Source of the DNA: Agriotes lineatus | Lineage: Eukaryota > Arthropoda > Insecta > Coleoptera > Elateridae | NCBI GenBank assembly: GCA_940337035.1 | Contig: CALNHX010003623.1 | Coordinates: 62,001 to 126,000, forward strand | Length of the DNA: 64,000 nt | Direction of reading: 5' to 3' | Shown here: piece after piece, positions 45,790-57,679 of the stretch | Layout: each line of letters begins with the position of its first letter | How positions within the stretch are numbered: position 1 is the stretch's first letter | The notes under the pieces: generated by a model | Databases searched by the model: none | What the model was told of the DNA's origin: nothing | What the model saw: the letters and a program-made list of their open reading frames with translations, nothing else | Made by a program: the position numbers and the translations under genes

Positions 45790-46599
45790 TTAGTAATGAA
45801 GATGTTAAGAAATTCCTAGAAGATAATCGAATCACGGTGCGCTCCTGCGAATTCCTTAAACCCAACAGGTAAATCATGCTGTTATGGCAACTTATGACCG
45901 ATGTGATCAACGATGACGACAGCTAAAAATGTTGTATTTTAGGTTCCGAGTTAGATATGAGCATGTCCAATTGTTCATCGAAGAATGCCGCAAACTCGAA
46001 AATGATACTAATAAGCAAGCAAATTCTGCTGCGTGGTACCAATACAGAGCTGGTCGAATTACGGCTTCAAAATTTAAAGGCGTTCACAGAACAAAACTGG
46101 AAAAACCATCCCTGTCCTTGATACGTTCAGTATGTTATCCCTTAGCAACTCGCTTTAAGACGACGGCTACAGTTTATGGTTGTGAACATGAAAAAGCTTA
46201 CACTAATAAGACGGAGAAAACCCACATACATTTTGGTAGCAAACAATAGGTCTATGTCTAAACCGACAGTACCCACAGATTGGGGCATCTCCGGATGGAT
46301 ATGCCATCTACGAGTGCTGGTCCAAGTTCAGATGACATCCCCATGGACATGCGAGCTATAGGTGTTGGTTCAATTTCCAGTGACATTGTAATAGGCACCG
46401 ATGATGAAGAGGTTTGTATTTTTGTGAATTATATGTTACAATGTTATGTACCTATTTTGATTATGGATTGCAGCTATGGTGTCACTGTAGGAAACCAGAC
46501 GACGGCGAACAAATGGTAAAATATTCTGACAGAAAATGTAGAATAAAATTGTACCATTCAGCATGCCTACAATTAAAAAAAATTCCTAAAGGAAAGTAG
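45790..46599 (+). pseudogene. YqaJ-type nuclease with PHD finger, intron-containing, broken
   Basis: Plus-strand exons can be joined across GT..AG introns at 45869-45942 and 46412-46473. The first reads SNEDVKKFLEDNRITVRSCE, the next HVQLFIEECRKLEND and WYQYRAGRITASKFKGV (YqaJ/lambda-exonuclease-like motif), then PSLSLIRSVCYPLA and YGCEHEKAY with the conserved Glu. An acidic linker follows, then a PHD finger WCHCRKPDDGEQMVKYSD..C, H..C and IPKGK with a stop where the last Cys pair should be. A TAG at 46247 cuts the nuclease domain. Such YqaJ/PHD proteins are transposon-associated in insects. Confidence 0.75.
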
Positions 46600-46817
46600 T
46601 TATGTGAACTCTGTAAATAAAATAGAATTATTTTGTGTAAATATTTTGATTGTTAATGTACATTAAATAGCTTCTAAATATCCTTTATACTTTATGCATT
46701 AAAATTATTTTTCTTACTTAATTTAGACATTAATTATTCTTTTATGTTGTATAGACAGCATGTGTAATTTTATTGATTGTTAATGTAACGGTACTATTTT
46801 AGTATTTTACAGTAGAA

Positions 46818-46918
46818 GTCCGTTAGGATAGCCTTTACTGCCGAGCCAGAGAATTTGTGAGACGAGCTCGAAGAGCGAGTCGAATAATACTGGCGAGGCA
46901 GTAAAGGCCCTAACGGAC
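46818..46918. repeat. Hairpin MITE with GTCCGTTAGG arms
   Basis: GTCCGTTAGGATAGCCTTTA.. (46818-46842) pairs with the inverted ..AAAGGCCCTAACGGAC (46897-46918). The centre contains GACGAGCTCGAAGAGCGAGTC. Confidence 0.75.
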
Positions 46919-47132
46919 GCGTATTGTACAATAGTTTTTGTAATACCTACATACAATTCGGTCATATCTATATTTTTCTATTTTATTTTCATCAAAACGC
47001 TAGGTTTGTGTAATGACGTTTTAGAATGATTGAGAGTGCGTAGAACGTTGCAACTGTTGTTTATAAATGTCATTTATTTCCAATTTTGTGTATGGCTATA
47101 AGCAGTTTTAAGTTGTAACCAGCTCGTAACTT

Positions 47133-47262
47133 ATGACATCTGTAGAAAATGATGAAGATATTCCTAAAGACGTTAAGATTGTGAATGAGCAAGTTATTTT
47201 AGCGTATGTTCAGGAGTTATAGCAGTCTTTTGCGCCTTCTTCTATGTGGAGTTGAAGGCTTG
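47133..47262 (+). pseudogene. Crypton-like recombinase N-terminal (SAM-like) fragment
   Basis: The plus strand from ATG 47133 reads MTSVENDEDIPKDVKIVNEQ, VILAYVQEL, a stop, then QSFAPSSMWS. This is like the core-binding start (LAY..ELS..KPSTLWS) of tyrosine recombinases in insect Cryptons. It is very short. Confidence 0.5.
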
Positions 47263-47636
47263 GTTGCTGCTGGATTTATGTGACAAACGTCACTTTGACG
47301 TTCGGCATACAATTTAGCAGGCCGTGGTCTTTACGGACACTTTTTACGGCCGGGCCGTAAAGAGGTTGCTTACGCAGTAGTAAACAGTCCTTAAAGAAAT
47401 ATTTAACAAGTAGGTATTACAAAAAATAATTTTATGTCCTACCAGTACATTAATTAAAATTAATGACTCTATTTTAAGGTATCTTAGATACAAAATAACG
47501 CTCCAGGGCAATTATTTTCTTCATAAGAACACTAGGGTTATTATGAAAAATTAACAGTATTTGTTTCCATGGATACAACCTTTATTTCAAAAATTATGCA
47601 CCACTGTCACAATGAAAATTAATGACAGCTCATCTA

Positions 47637-47825
47637 GGGCCGGTTGCAGAAAGCAATGTTAAGTCTGGTGTTAGCTAACGCGACGTCAAAGTGAACAAAA
47701 ACGAATCAAATCTCAAATGCTTATGGTAACTAATACATTAGTAAACAAAATTTGATGCGATTTTGTTCACTTTGACGCGATGTTAGCTAACACCAGACTT
47801 AACATTGCTTTCTGCAACCGGCCCC
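47637..47825. repeat. Long palindromic MITE with GGGCCGGTTGCAG termini
   Basis: Arms of about 65 bp are almost perfectly complementary: GGGCCGGTTGCAGAAAGCAA.., GTTAGCTAACGCGACGTCAA.., and inverted ..TTGACGCGATGTTAGCTAAC..GCTTTCTGCAACCGGCCCC. TA lies directly outside each end (47635-47636 and 47826-47827). Non-coding. Confidence 0.88.
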
Positions 47826-47944
47826 TAATGTCACAAATCTAACTTAGATCAGCTAACTAGATCAATCCTAAATACCATAGCATAGTAATTATATGAATTG
47901 AATATGAATTAGGTAAGAAAATTGGTAGGACATAAAACCTTGAA

Positions 47945-48065
47945 GGCACTATGGGCATTATGAGCTAAGAGCCCGCGATTGTTGTACACACCTCGGGCCA
48001 AAGCCCCTCGGTTAGTACACTAACAATCTTGGGCTCTTATTTTGCTCATAATGCCCCTTGATACC
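47945..48065. repeat. Hairpin MITE with GGGCATTATGAGC arms
   Basis: ATGGGCATTATGAGCTAAGA.. (47951-47974) pairs with GGGCTCTTATTTTGCTCATA.. (48031-48057). The centre is CCTCGGGCCAAAGCCCCTCGG. An outer inverted pair TTTATGTCCTACCAG (47431-47445) / CTGGTAGGACATAAA-like (47922-47936) surrounds the neighbouring MITE. Confidence 0.7.
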
Positions 48066-48189
48066 TTAATAACTATTTGGTATGTGATATTCTAATTTTG
48101 CTTTTTATTAATTGGCCACATGCAGAAAAAGATAATCAAATAATTCTACATAATAAATGGTGGTGGATAGTATTAACGTTAGATCCTTA

Positions 48190-50110
48190 AGTAAGTAAGT
48201 AAGTATCGTTTATTGTCAACAGATCAACTACAAAAGTGACATGGACATTGTCAGATAAAAGTAATACCTAATGTAGTACAATATTGTGGTAGTCATAAAA
48301 ACACTTTTTAATTAAAATGGATTTAAGTTAAATTTATCGATTTTATATGATTTAATATATATCGGTAGCGAATTGTAGATTTTAATACAATTATAAATGG
48401 GGGACTTTTTAAATTCAGCAGTCCGACGCCTAGGTATGGCTAACAGGTCACCATGTCTGGTGGGATATTGATGAGTATTGTTACTCGTTGAAAAATAATG
48501 CATATGTTGCTGCGCAAATACTGCTAATTTGAAAACTAAGTTTATTTGTTCCCTCCAGTCGAGATTAGAATCGATACATATGCCTAGATAAGCGCACAAT
48601 TGGGAATTATATGGAATACCCTTTATATTATTCAAGGCATTAAAGTTCACACAAACAGTTTTGTTCATGTTGAGTACAAGTTGATTTTTTAAGCACCAGT
48701 TTTGAACTCCAGGTGACAAATTTCAATTTTATAAGTGAGTTCCTTTACCGTATCGGTAGATACAGTGAAGGCTGTGTCGTCAGCGAAGCTAACGATCTGC
48801 GCGCATGTAACATGTAAGGGCAAATCGGTAACATACAATAGATACAGCAAGGGGCCTAATACCGAGCTCTGAACAACATCTAAGTTTATACGGACAGTGG
48901 TGGACGTTACATCATTAATTTTAACAAACAGTTTTCTGTTAGTAAGAAAAGATATCAGCCACATAAGCAGTGGGCCCCGAATGCCTAAGGAACATAACTT
49001 TTTTCTAATGCATTCCACATTCACAGTGTCGAATGCACGCGATATGTCGAAAAATATTGATGCAACAAATTTACCATTATCCAGTTGCTGATAAACATAG
49101 CGGAGCAGGCTAAAACGAGCAGTTTCTGTAGATCTGAGCTGTCTGAAGCCGTGTTGTGTATCGGAGAACAGATTGTATAGTCAAAATTATACCCATTCGG
49201 AGTCACGTGACCTTTGTCTGTCACTGTTCATCTTTAGTAAAATAGATGAAATGGAAGAAATTTGAAAAAAAGGCATGACGATTAATAAAATTAATTTTAA
49301 AAATTTGACGTTTCTAATCTGTCAGATTATATTTTTCGTGTAAGTTATTGAGATAAGGGTAATAAAACCTAAAATTGTCGAGCCGAAAACTGGAAATTAA
49401 AAGAAACCATCGAACATGCGGTATAACGAGCAGTCACAACAATTAATTTGAATATTATGCATTGTTTTTTATGGAGAGTACAATATTAATAAAAGTAAAT
49501 CAACAGTTTCACCCTCCAACGCTGTTCGCCGTGCTTCTCTTGCGTTAAATATCTCGGAAAGCACAATGTACCGAAAATATGAGCCAGAAAGTGAAGAATG
49601 CAAAAACGGAAGTCGACGAAGCAGTCAAGACACTATATATAAAATGTATGTAGCTAAAGAATTTGTAACCATAAAAAATCTAAAAAATGCTTGGTTGAAG
49701 AATCTGGAGGAGATTTTTCACATTCAGTTTCTTCCCTAAATAGATTGTGCAAGGAAATAGGCTTCAAATGGCAATGTTCTATAACAGAATATGCATGCAC
49801 AGAAATTAACTTAAAATTTGCTATACGCACCAGGTTTTCTTTAACCTGTAAATTCAGTTTAATTTCATATAAGAGAATAAACCCGTAGCAACCTTGTTTT
49901 AGAAATAGGCATATGTCAGGATAAGCTACAAAACGGAACGTCATTTATTTCCCTAAAATTGCATTTTTAAGAATCGACATACGTAAAATTACTAGATTAT
50001 CACGTGACTCCGAATGGATATAAATTTGACTATATTTATTCAGGAACGATACCATTCGATTTGCCACAACTTTTTCGCACACTTTGGAAAAGACACTCAG
50101 AACTGATAAT
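48190..50110 (-). pseudogene. CR1/L2-like non-LTR reverse transcriptase, interrupted
   Basis: The minus strand from right to left reads VFSKVCEKVVANRMVSFLNK, then (after the 49178-50032 insertion) NLFSDTQHGFRQLRSTETAR, DISRAFDTVN, SLGIRGPLLMWLISFLTNRK, GPLLYLLYVTDLPLH and an intact FADD catalytic box (VSFADDTAFTV). A frame change follows near 48700, then NWCLKNQLVLNMNKTVCVNF, YLGICIDSNLDWREQI and the C-terminal RRRTAEFKKSPIYNCIKIYN. The 3' UTR has an AATAAA-type signal and ends in a (TTAC)n tail near 48190. An internal deletion lies between HMHYFST and TRHGDLL. Confidence 0.87.
49178..50032. mobile_element. TA-flanked DNA element inserted in the CR1-like reverse transcriptase
   Basis: This 855-bp element has inverted ends TAGTCAAAATTATACCCATT.. 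and ..TGGATATAAATTTGACTA that share CCGAATGG and CACGTGAC (about 35 bp). It is flanked by TA at 49176-49177 and 50033-50034. Removing it and one TA restores the reading frame FLNKYNLFSDTQHGF exactly. The interior carries a possible HTH scrap (AVRRASLALNISESTMYRKY) but no clear transposase. Confidence 0.85.
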
Positions 50111-50136
50111 TAACTCATTTTTTAATTAATTTCGGT

Positions 50137-50463
50137 GTGTTAAGTGCCACTTTTTTTCACTCAGTGAAAAAAAGTGATACTTTGCTTTTAATTTAGGAAT
50201 GAACGATTCTAATTGGACGTTTCTTTAGTTACCAATCGACGTTTCCTTAGTTACCAGAACTGACCAACGCACTTGACTAAAATGAAGGCAAATACAATTC
50301 TATACAAAATAGGCTTGGATTGGAATGTTTAATGAAATTTTAAAAAATCTTATAGACAACTCGTGTTAGCGTGCTGATTTTTCAAGCGTGTGGAATATTA
50401 AACTTGGCTGCGCCTCGTTTAATAACCCTCCACACTTGTGAAAAAAAGTTGCACTTGTAACAC
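50137..50463. mobile_element. MITE with ~25-bp inverted repeats
   Basis: The ends GTGTTAAGTGCCACTTTTTT.. and, inverted, GTGTTACAAGTGCAACTTTT.. enclose 327 bp. A second inverted pair near the right end surrounds TGCGCCTCG. Non-coding. Confidence 0.7.
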
Positions 50464-50564
50464 TTGTGGTCTAAATAACTATTAATACTTTTGTAGATAT
50501 TATTAATATTATTATTAAAGTAAAAATAATTAGATTAACTTTGTTAATAAGATTTATTTCATAA

Positions 50565-51385
50565 TTATACAATTATAGGAGGGCATAAATTTACGAGGGC
50601 ACAAGAAACTGTTAATATCTGATCTACCACAGCAACATCGTCAGTTTTCTTTTTCGCCAGGAACATGGGCATCGTTTCGTGAAGAACTGTATTTTTTTGA
50701 CGAAGGACTCCAATATTGTGTTTGACGTGTATTCTGAAAAAAAGATATAGGTAGTTAAGATAATTATTGTAATAATATACTTGCACTACCTCACGCTTGC
50801 TATATTCCTGGTTGATTCTATATCCCTTGGATCGAGCTGCCGTATCCCTTTTAGAAAAGCAGGCGTAATCATTGTGGCCATATGTAGTCCTAGGGAGTAT
50901 TTTATTAAAAAGCCACGATCTGTCAATACAAAATCTCCTGGCAAGAGATTGTTTAAAATCCCACAATCTTCTGTTAGACCTTTATCGCTTATTCTGCCAC
51001 CATATCCATGTGATATAAATAATATTGATCCAGGAGGAGTGATGCCTATTAGTACCTTTACCGTATTATGTTGTTTGTACGTAGACCATGTAGTACATTG
51101 TAATTCAAGGCTACTTGATTTTTCCACTCTCATCTCAAAACAATCGATTATTACTGAAATCTTGTTGCCAAATGCTACCTTGAAGCATTCTGGCATTGAT
51201 TTAATCACCTGATCTCGTTCAGGCCAAATAATAAACATTTTCATCCGATGATACATAATATTCAATGTGGTATAAAATATTCTGGAAATTGTTTGTACGC
51301 TGACGTTAAACATGTATGCCAATAAACTAAAATCTAAATTTAATCTAAGTTTTATCACCGTTATCAAAAATGTGCCTCTAAGCAT
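50565..51385 (-). pseudogene. PF13359-type DDE transposase (Harbinger/ISL2EU-like), one intron
   Basis: Minus-strand exon 1 runs from at least 51385 to 50790, and exon 2 from 50733 to the stop at 50567-50565. They are joined across a 56-bp GT..AG intron (50789-50734) that keeps frame (SVR|IHV). Visible are an HTH region (LRLNLDFSLLAYMFNVSVQT), WPERDQVIKSMPECF, VIIDCFEMRVE (first Asp), TWSTYKQHNTVKVLIGI, ISHGYGGRISDKGLTE, LLPGDFVLTDRGF (second Asp) and RIHVKHNIGVLRQKNTVL. In the last block the family's RIHVER catalytic Glu is replaced by Lys. The N-terminus, including any THAP domain, is missing. The gene is otherwise well preserved but is predicted inactive. Confidence 0.87.
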
Positions 51386-51389
51386 GTTT

Positions 51390-53060
51390 TACGTACTGAA
51401 TTAGGAATAAATATATATAATTAAATGTGAACTGTATATATTGTATGTATTTGGTGTAGCATTTGCCATATAGTAGACGTGTGTAAAAGAATTTTTTTTG
51501 TAATGTCACAAATAAAGTATATCTATCTAACACGCAAAACTTTAAATGCGCGCGGGCTACAGCGTCATTCTTCCATGCTCACGTAAAACTTTTACATTCG
51601 CTGGAAAATTCTCACTTTTTTTAACTTGTAGAACAATCTACTATTAATTCACTAGCGATTTAAGAAGAAAATTAACTTGCTAGCATATAAACATTATAAA
51701 CAGTTACTGATGGAAACTATTATAGAGATAATAATAATAATGGCAGTTTAAAATGACAAAGAAATAATAATTAATCGAGTTATTTAACAATAACAGTAAC
51801 GGCGTAACTGGAGACTTGAGTTACCACATTTATATTTTTATGACGCTCAACGCCTCAACGGCTTAAACCTGAAAAGAAACACAGATTGCAGGCAGCTGAA
51901 AATTATTTCGGTGGCGCAAATAATTCTCACATATAATCTCATAAGAGCATTAATTCTTTCCGCCATTTTTGTTACTGCGTTCCAACAACGTAGTATTAAT
52001 TAGGACGCCTTCCAGAGGCAAGCGTTTCCTTTCCAGAGACTTTCCATTTGAAAATTTTTTTTTTGAACTTTTCCTTACTGCCAATCTCTAGCGTGCTTTT
52101 AAAACTTTCTTTAGTGCAACAAAAGTTATTAAATTCGTTGTACATTTTAAATGCGGCATATGCCGCGGGTTTCAGCTAGTAACACAATGAAACAAATAAA
52201 TGATTTTAATAAACAAATATATTGCATGAATAAAGTATACTTAGTCTACTTCTACATACAAATTAATAAAATGCACCCTTAGATACGTCGCCAGAAAAAG
52301 CCAACTTTATAAATTAAAGCCGTCAATGCTGGGTTAATTAGTCAATATGTAATTGCCTTAAAGGCTAACGGTTTAACAAATTTTTTAGAATATGAAGCTC
52401 AACGGGTATCATTAACTATTAAGTGAGCCCCAATCATTTATGAATGCCTTGATTTCGAACACACAATACGCATGCAGTAAACAATATTACACTAACTTAA
52501 CAGCTGGCAGAGCGTGATGGTGATGCGGGAACGTATTCCCTAGTCGCAAAGCTCAGGAGAAAAATGAAGCTGCCGCTTGGGAGATGGGGTCTAGATTTAA
52601 GCTGCTAACGATGGGCGGCCATACGTAATAACAATTTGTTTCTGGTGGCGTATGCGGGAGGCAGGGGGGGGGTAGCCGTATAATATCTACTTATCGTCAG
52701 GAAACCTCTGTGTAAATCCGGTTTTAGCCGTTATAGAATTAGTCTACTTAATTCGACGATACTGGATTTCCTACATTATGGGTCTAACAATTCTCCCGCA
52801 CAACACACTGCAACTCACTCGAACAACAGTCCCGGTTTAATCTTTGTTGGGGCGACTTCATCATAGCGTAGCACGGAGGCTCGCTCCGACGAGCGACGTG
52901 CTAGCCCTGAGGCCAAAAATCGCCATATTGAATCTTTCAATCTTTCAACGCAATATCCTTTTTTAAAATTTGGAAACGTATTTTTAACACTGCTGTAACG
53001 GACACTCTGTATATAAAATGTGTTCCAAAAAAATGGGGACACTGTGTAGCTCTAAAGAAA
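51390..53060. other. No gene recognised
   Basis: Mostly AT-rich with a GC-richer patch at 52500-52930. A minus-strand ORF at 52815-53042 has no recognisable domain. The GCTCGCTCCGACGAGCG palindrome near 52880 may belong to a MITE. Confidence 0.4.
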
Positions 53061-56000
53061 TACTAGGTATTTTTATCAAAATAGGCATCCAGAGTCATAT
53101 AACTCGTCAAAAATTCACCCCTAAAAAGTTACTCGCTCTAAAAATTTTATTTTAATGTTTAGATTTTCTTCACAAGTTCAAATTTAACATGACATAACGT
53201 AGCTTCATAAATTTTCTCAAATTCGTGTAACTGAAATTACATCTGTGTAGGGAGAGGTAGCTACACGACTTTTCACTTGATATAGGTGATATTTTTGGTG
53301 TCTTTAAATATTTAGTATCAAACGTACGATATTTCAATAGATATTTTAATTTTACGTAAGGCGTACTTGAATTGTGTAGAAAAATGTAGTAGTTTCCGAG
53401 ATAAAGATAAATATTTAATTTTTTTTAGAAATTATATAAAACAATCCATTTCAATAAATTAGAAACCGATTAAATATATATCATATTATTGTTTTCAATA
53501 TTTATTAAAAATATGCGATATAGTATGTTAGTTTCTCTCTTACCTTTAGGTCAGCCTTTTATATTTGACTGCAAAAATCATACGCTATAAAAGTGTATTT
53601 GGGGGCCCGTCACTAGCTTCAGTGAGACGTTGTGTATTCTTTAATGACGGAAAGTCCTAATTATCTGGGCGCCAACAAGTTTTATTACTCCCAGGTACAC
53701 TTATATAGGTGAAAGAAAACTTATAATATATATATAGGACATTACAATCTTTGAAACTTTAACGATTAAATGAAAGCAGCAATTCTTTATATAGATTTAT
53801 TAATACTTCTTGTTTTGGTTATTATTTTTGCATAAAATGGAAAAAATGTCAGCTTCAATTTCCTATCTAATCATATTTCGAATTATCAAAAGCGGCACCC
53901 CATTTGAGGTTACTCCAATTAACTTTTTTTTTTGACTACTTTGTCTGACTAATACTAACACACAGTTATTCATTAGCTAGTGGACAATTATGGGGTTATA
54001 AACTGTTCCCACTTTGAACATATGCGAAATATCACAGTTTTAAACCTTAATTCACTTATCTGTAATCGATAACGCTTGCGGAATTGACAACTAGTCTCTC
54101 AGAAGCTTAACCAGCATGCATCACTGACCAAGAGGATGATCTGCTCTCCTAAACGCTTACTCTGTATTACACCACCCCTTTTGTAGGAGATTTTAATGTA
54201 TAATAAAAATTAGTGATATCTACCCTGTTTGCTTAATTCACAGAAGTAATATCAATAATAATGTATATAATTCTCACTTACCTTGTTGCTTTCAACTGAA
54301 TCATATATTGACATATATCATACTTTCATAATTGACTTTGAAATTATGTCATGTTTAAATATACCTCGGCTAGCCAGCTTATTTAGCAATTGAGACTCTC
54401 TGTACTTCCCAGCTGAATGAGTTAATGTCAAATATATATACTGTATTAATGAATGGTACTTTGAATGACCAAATAAATATTAGTTTGATTATTTTAAATC
54501 ACACTCTTAGTACTTGAGTTTGAATCTAATTAACTGTTATAGTGTATTAAACTTTTGAATTGACATTACAAATTAATAGTCAGATTAAAGTTGTCAAAAT
54601 TATTTAATTAAATGAAAGTTCCAATAAATGCGGTTAAATACTTTTTAAAATAACTAGACCAAAATGATAAATTTCTAATTATAAAGATCGAAACCGTCGA
54701 GTACTCAAATCACCATATTAATTTAGAAAACTTAATATTCTAAGATTCTCTAAATCTAAATACACGTTTTAAATTCTAAATTTGCCGTATCCAAACTGTT
54801 ACTATAATACACTAACCTTCAACAGCCAAACTCGTACTTGGGATGTTGCTCTAATATCAGTTTCACACTGATCGAAGTCGTCAAACACCTACTTGGAGAT
54901 GATGATGACCCATAAAAACTCGTTGTAGACAGACTTGACCGTTTAATATTTTCTTAAAACGGTATTGCAGCATGCCCAACACACAAACACTCACTAAACT
55001 GATGGCTTGTACACCAATGACCACTTGAAATGGCTTCTATAAATCTCCAACTCACTATGTGAAGACTAATATTGACCCCTTGGTCAGTATTTGATCGTGC
55101 AGAAGGCTATTCTTACTAACACGTATCAAATTGAATTATATCCTCACAATTAAAGGTATTATTAGACCTTTAATGTGACTATTTTGATGGAGATTCTTTT
55201 AAATTATAGAAACTTTTTTACTCTTGTCAACAACCTCTTGGTTGCTAATATTTACTGCCACCCGTTATTCTCCTACATTTGTTATCACATGATACCCTTT
55301 TGATATCTTGATATTAATTGAAAATAATTAAGCATTCTCACAGCATGCTACATTACATCTGTCAGCCGCTAAACGTCAGCTGTCAGTTGGCAGCAATCAA
55401 CCGCACGACTCTCTCCCCGTAGTGAAGTCTGTTGGAAGATATTTTCAAACTAATGCGATTACATCGCCCTAAACTTGTCCCTATAATTTCCAATAACGAA
55501 AATAGAATAATATAGTTCCAAAATAATTATACATACCCTGTACTAACAAGCAAAAACTATGCAACGCTTTTCGTGGTTCCTTAATCAGTCAACATGACTT
55601 GGAGCTAATTCCTTTGTAAAGTGGTACCCGCTCTCAAAATCTGCCTCAAGCATGTTTCGTTAGTATCAACATATCATTTACGAAGAACGTCAAATACCGG
55701 GTTCACCATATTTTTACCACGAAACCCTTAATGCACAGCAATGTTTTTCTCATGTCACCGATTCTTTTCTTTTTTAAAAGACCCTTGCAACTCGGATATA
55801 AATTTTTATACTTTTCGACTGCGTTTTTCCAATTAATCGTCTATTCATGGCCATATATACCGTAAACTAATAACTCTAATACAATAGGCTTTTAACACGT
55901 AACAAGTATATCATCTGATAGTAGTAGGATTGAACCTGTTTCTTATCTGGCTGCGATTATTAATTCCTAGTTATAGCTTCTTAATTACAGTTCTTATTCA

Positions 56001-56390
56001 TTTACATTTTTTTAGTTGTGATATTCTTCAATGATTTGTTTAGTTTTTCTTATATTAGTTAAATAATTTTATTTGATGCTCTTGAAGATTAAAGGAGATT
56101 TCGCCTTTAAATTCACAAACCTTTACAAATAAAAACGGCTGATGATAATGCAACGTTTCGAAAGGGCGCTCTGGGTTTCTATCACGGGTAACTCTAATCG
56201 GAGAAATAGGTTCTATCAACTCCTATATATATACAAAATCAGGAAAAACACCTTGTAATTACCATACATATGTTGTTCTTAACTATAGTTACAAAATAAG
56301 ACGAAATTCGTAAATAAGTGATTTGTACATTAATGAAAATCTATCAGTTTCTCTGGGAAATACGTTTTGTTGTTTCTGGTCCTTCCGCAA
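53061..56390. other. No gene recognised
   Basis: A long AT-rich stretch without a supported ORF, RNA gene or clear repeat. It may hold old non-coding transposon debris that cannot be classified by eye. Confidence 0.4.
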
Positions 56391-57480
56391 CCCAATTAAC
56401 ACGCACTAGTCGAGTGTTGTGGTCTTCAATCTTCTCGGGGTCTGGCTGGAGTTAGGCGTTGGCGCTGCACCTCTTGCGCCGGCCGGCGACGTCACTCAAG
56501 GCGATATGAAATGACCAAAATGTCGAAGTTTGTTTACGTTTCTGGCTTTAACAAAATATGTGCAAAGGACAGAAGTTACGCATTACCTGGGTTTTCTAGG
56601 TGGTGCATTTACAGGAGTAAGTGGTGACGGTGCTTTATGGTGTAAATCCAGGCCTCCAGTTATAACGCAAAAATGAATTCTTGCGTTTTTAATTAGTCCG
56701 AGAATGGCCGGAAAATTTCTTGGGACCGGCGGGCAAACATGAGCTTCGGCCGCGATGATGGACCTTCAAAGAGGATATTCCAGGAAGTATCTGTCGGCTT
56801 TTACATGGTTAATTACAGGTATGTTAGTATATTTATGATTCGGATTGAACCACCTCGGTGAAGCGGTTCTAAACGCTGGGAATCGTGCTCAGGAGCGGAG
56901 CGACGATGATCGCTTTAAGCAATTAGTCCTACAAGACAGGTTTAGTTGTCAAGCTAGGATTTAGGCCTAGAGGATCCTAATTTCAAGAGATAGGTCTATC
57001 TGCCAAGTAAAATCGAATACTTCGAGCTCTGCTTTTTGGGATGCGTTCGTAACTAATAATTTAGCTTAAGAGTTGACAAATCTGTCTGCCACTTTCCTTA
57101 AAGCCTGGACTGGTAAATTTGATCTGCCCCGGTTGACAGGTCTATCTGCCAGTTGGAGGACCCGGATAGGAAAGGAGGAGGACAGGATTAGGGCTGGTGG
57201 ACTCAAGGGGGAATAATCTCAAGTGTCTTGAACTGGCCCTGTAATCTTCTTTTATACCTTGTCTGCCGAGTTATCGTGGTACTTGTCCTAGCTGTCACTG
57301 GAAAGGGAAACCGACGCGATCAATCATTCAGGGCAACTTTGCTCATAGCGGGAGCCTTTGTGTTATCCTAAATTCTAACGCCGGATAGATGTAACGCTTG
57401 ATTAGGCGATGCATAAATTTAAATACATTTTTAATGTTTAATAAAATTTATGCGGAATCTAACGTTACAATAATAGTAAG
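56391..57480. other. GC-richer block downstream of esterase copy B, unassigned
   Basis: The composition is clearly richer in G+C than both flanks (for example CGCCGGCCGGCGACGTC near 56480) and there is no ORF of note. The motif GACAGGTCTATCTGCCA and variants recur near 56990, 57075 and 57140. Possibly part of an LTR or a regulatory or CpG-rich region; undecided. Confidence 0.35.
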
Positions 57481-57679
57481 ACCAATTAATCTTGATTTTT
57501 TTTCTCATTTTAATATTTATAGAGCAAGTCAACGGACATGTACCAAATACTTACAGAAAGAAAACAATTTCTAGAACTTGCAAACGAAAACAAGTTGCAA
57601 AGTTATATAACTCTAAATTCTATTGTATACTAACTACTCTTAAGAAATTTCAATATGCTTTATCAGTGCAAGCTACTGT

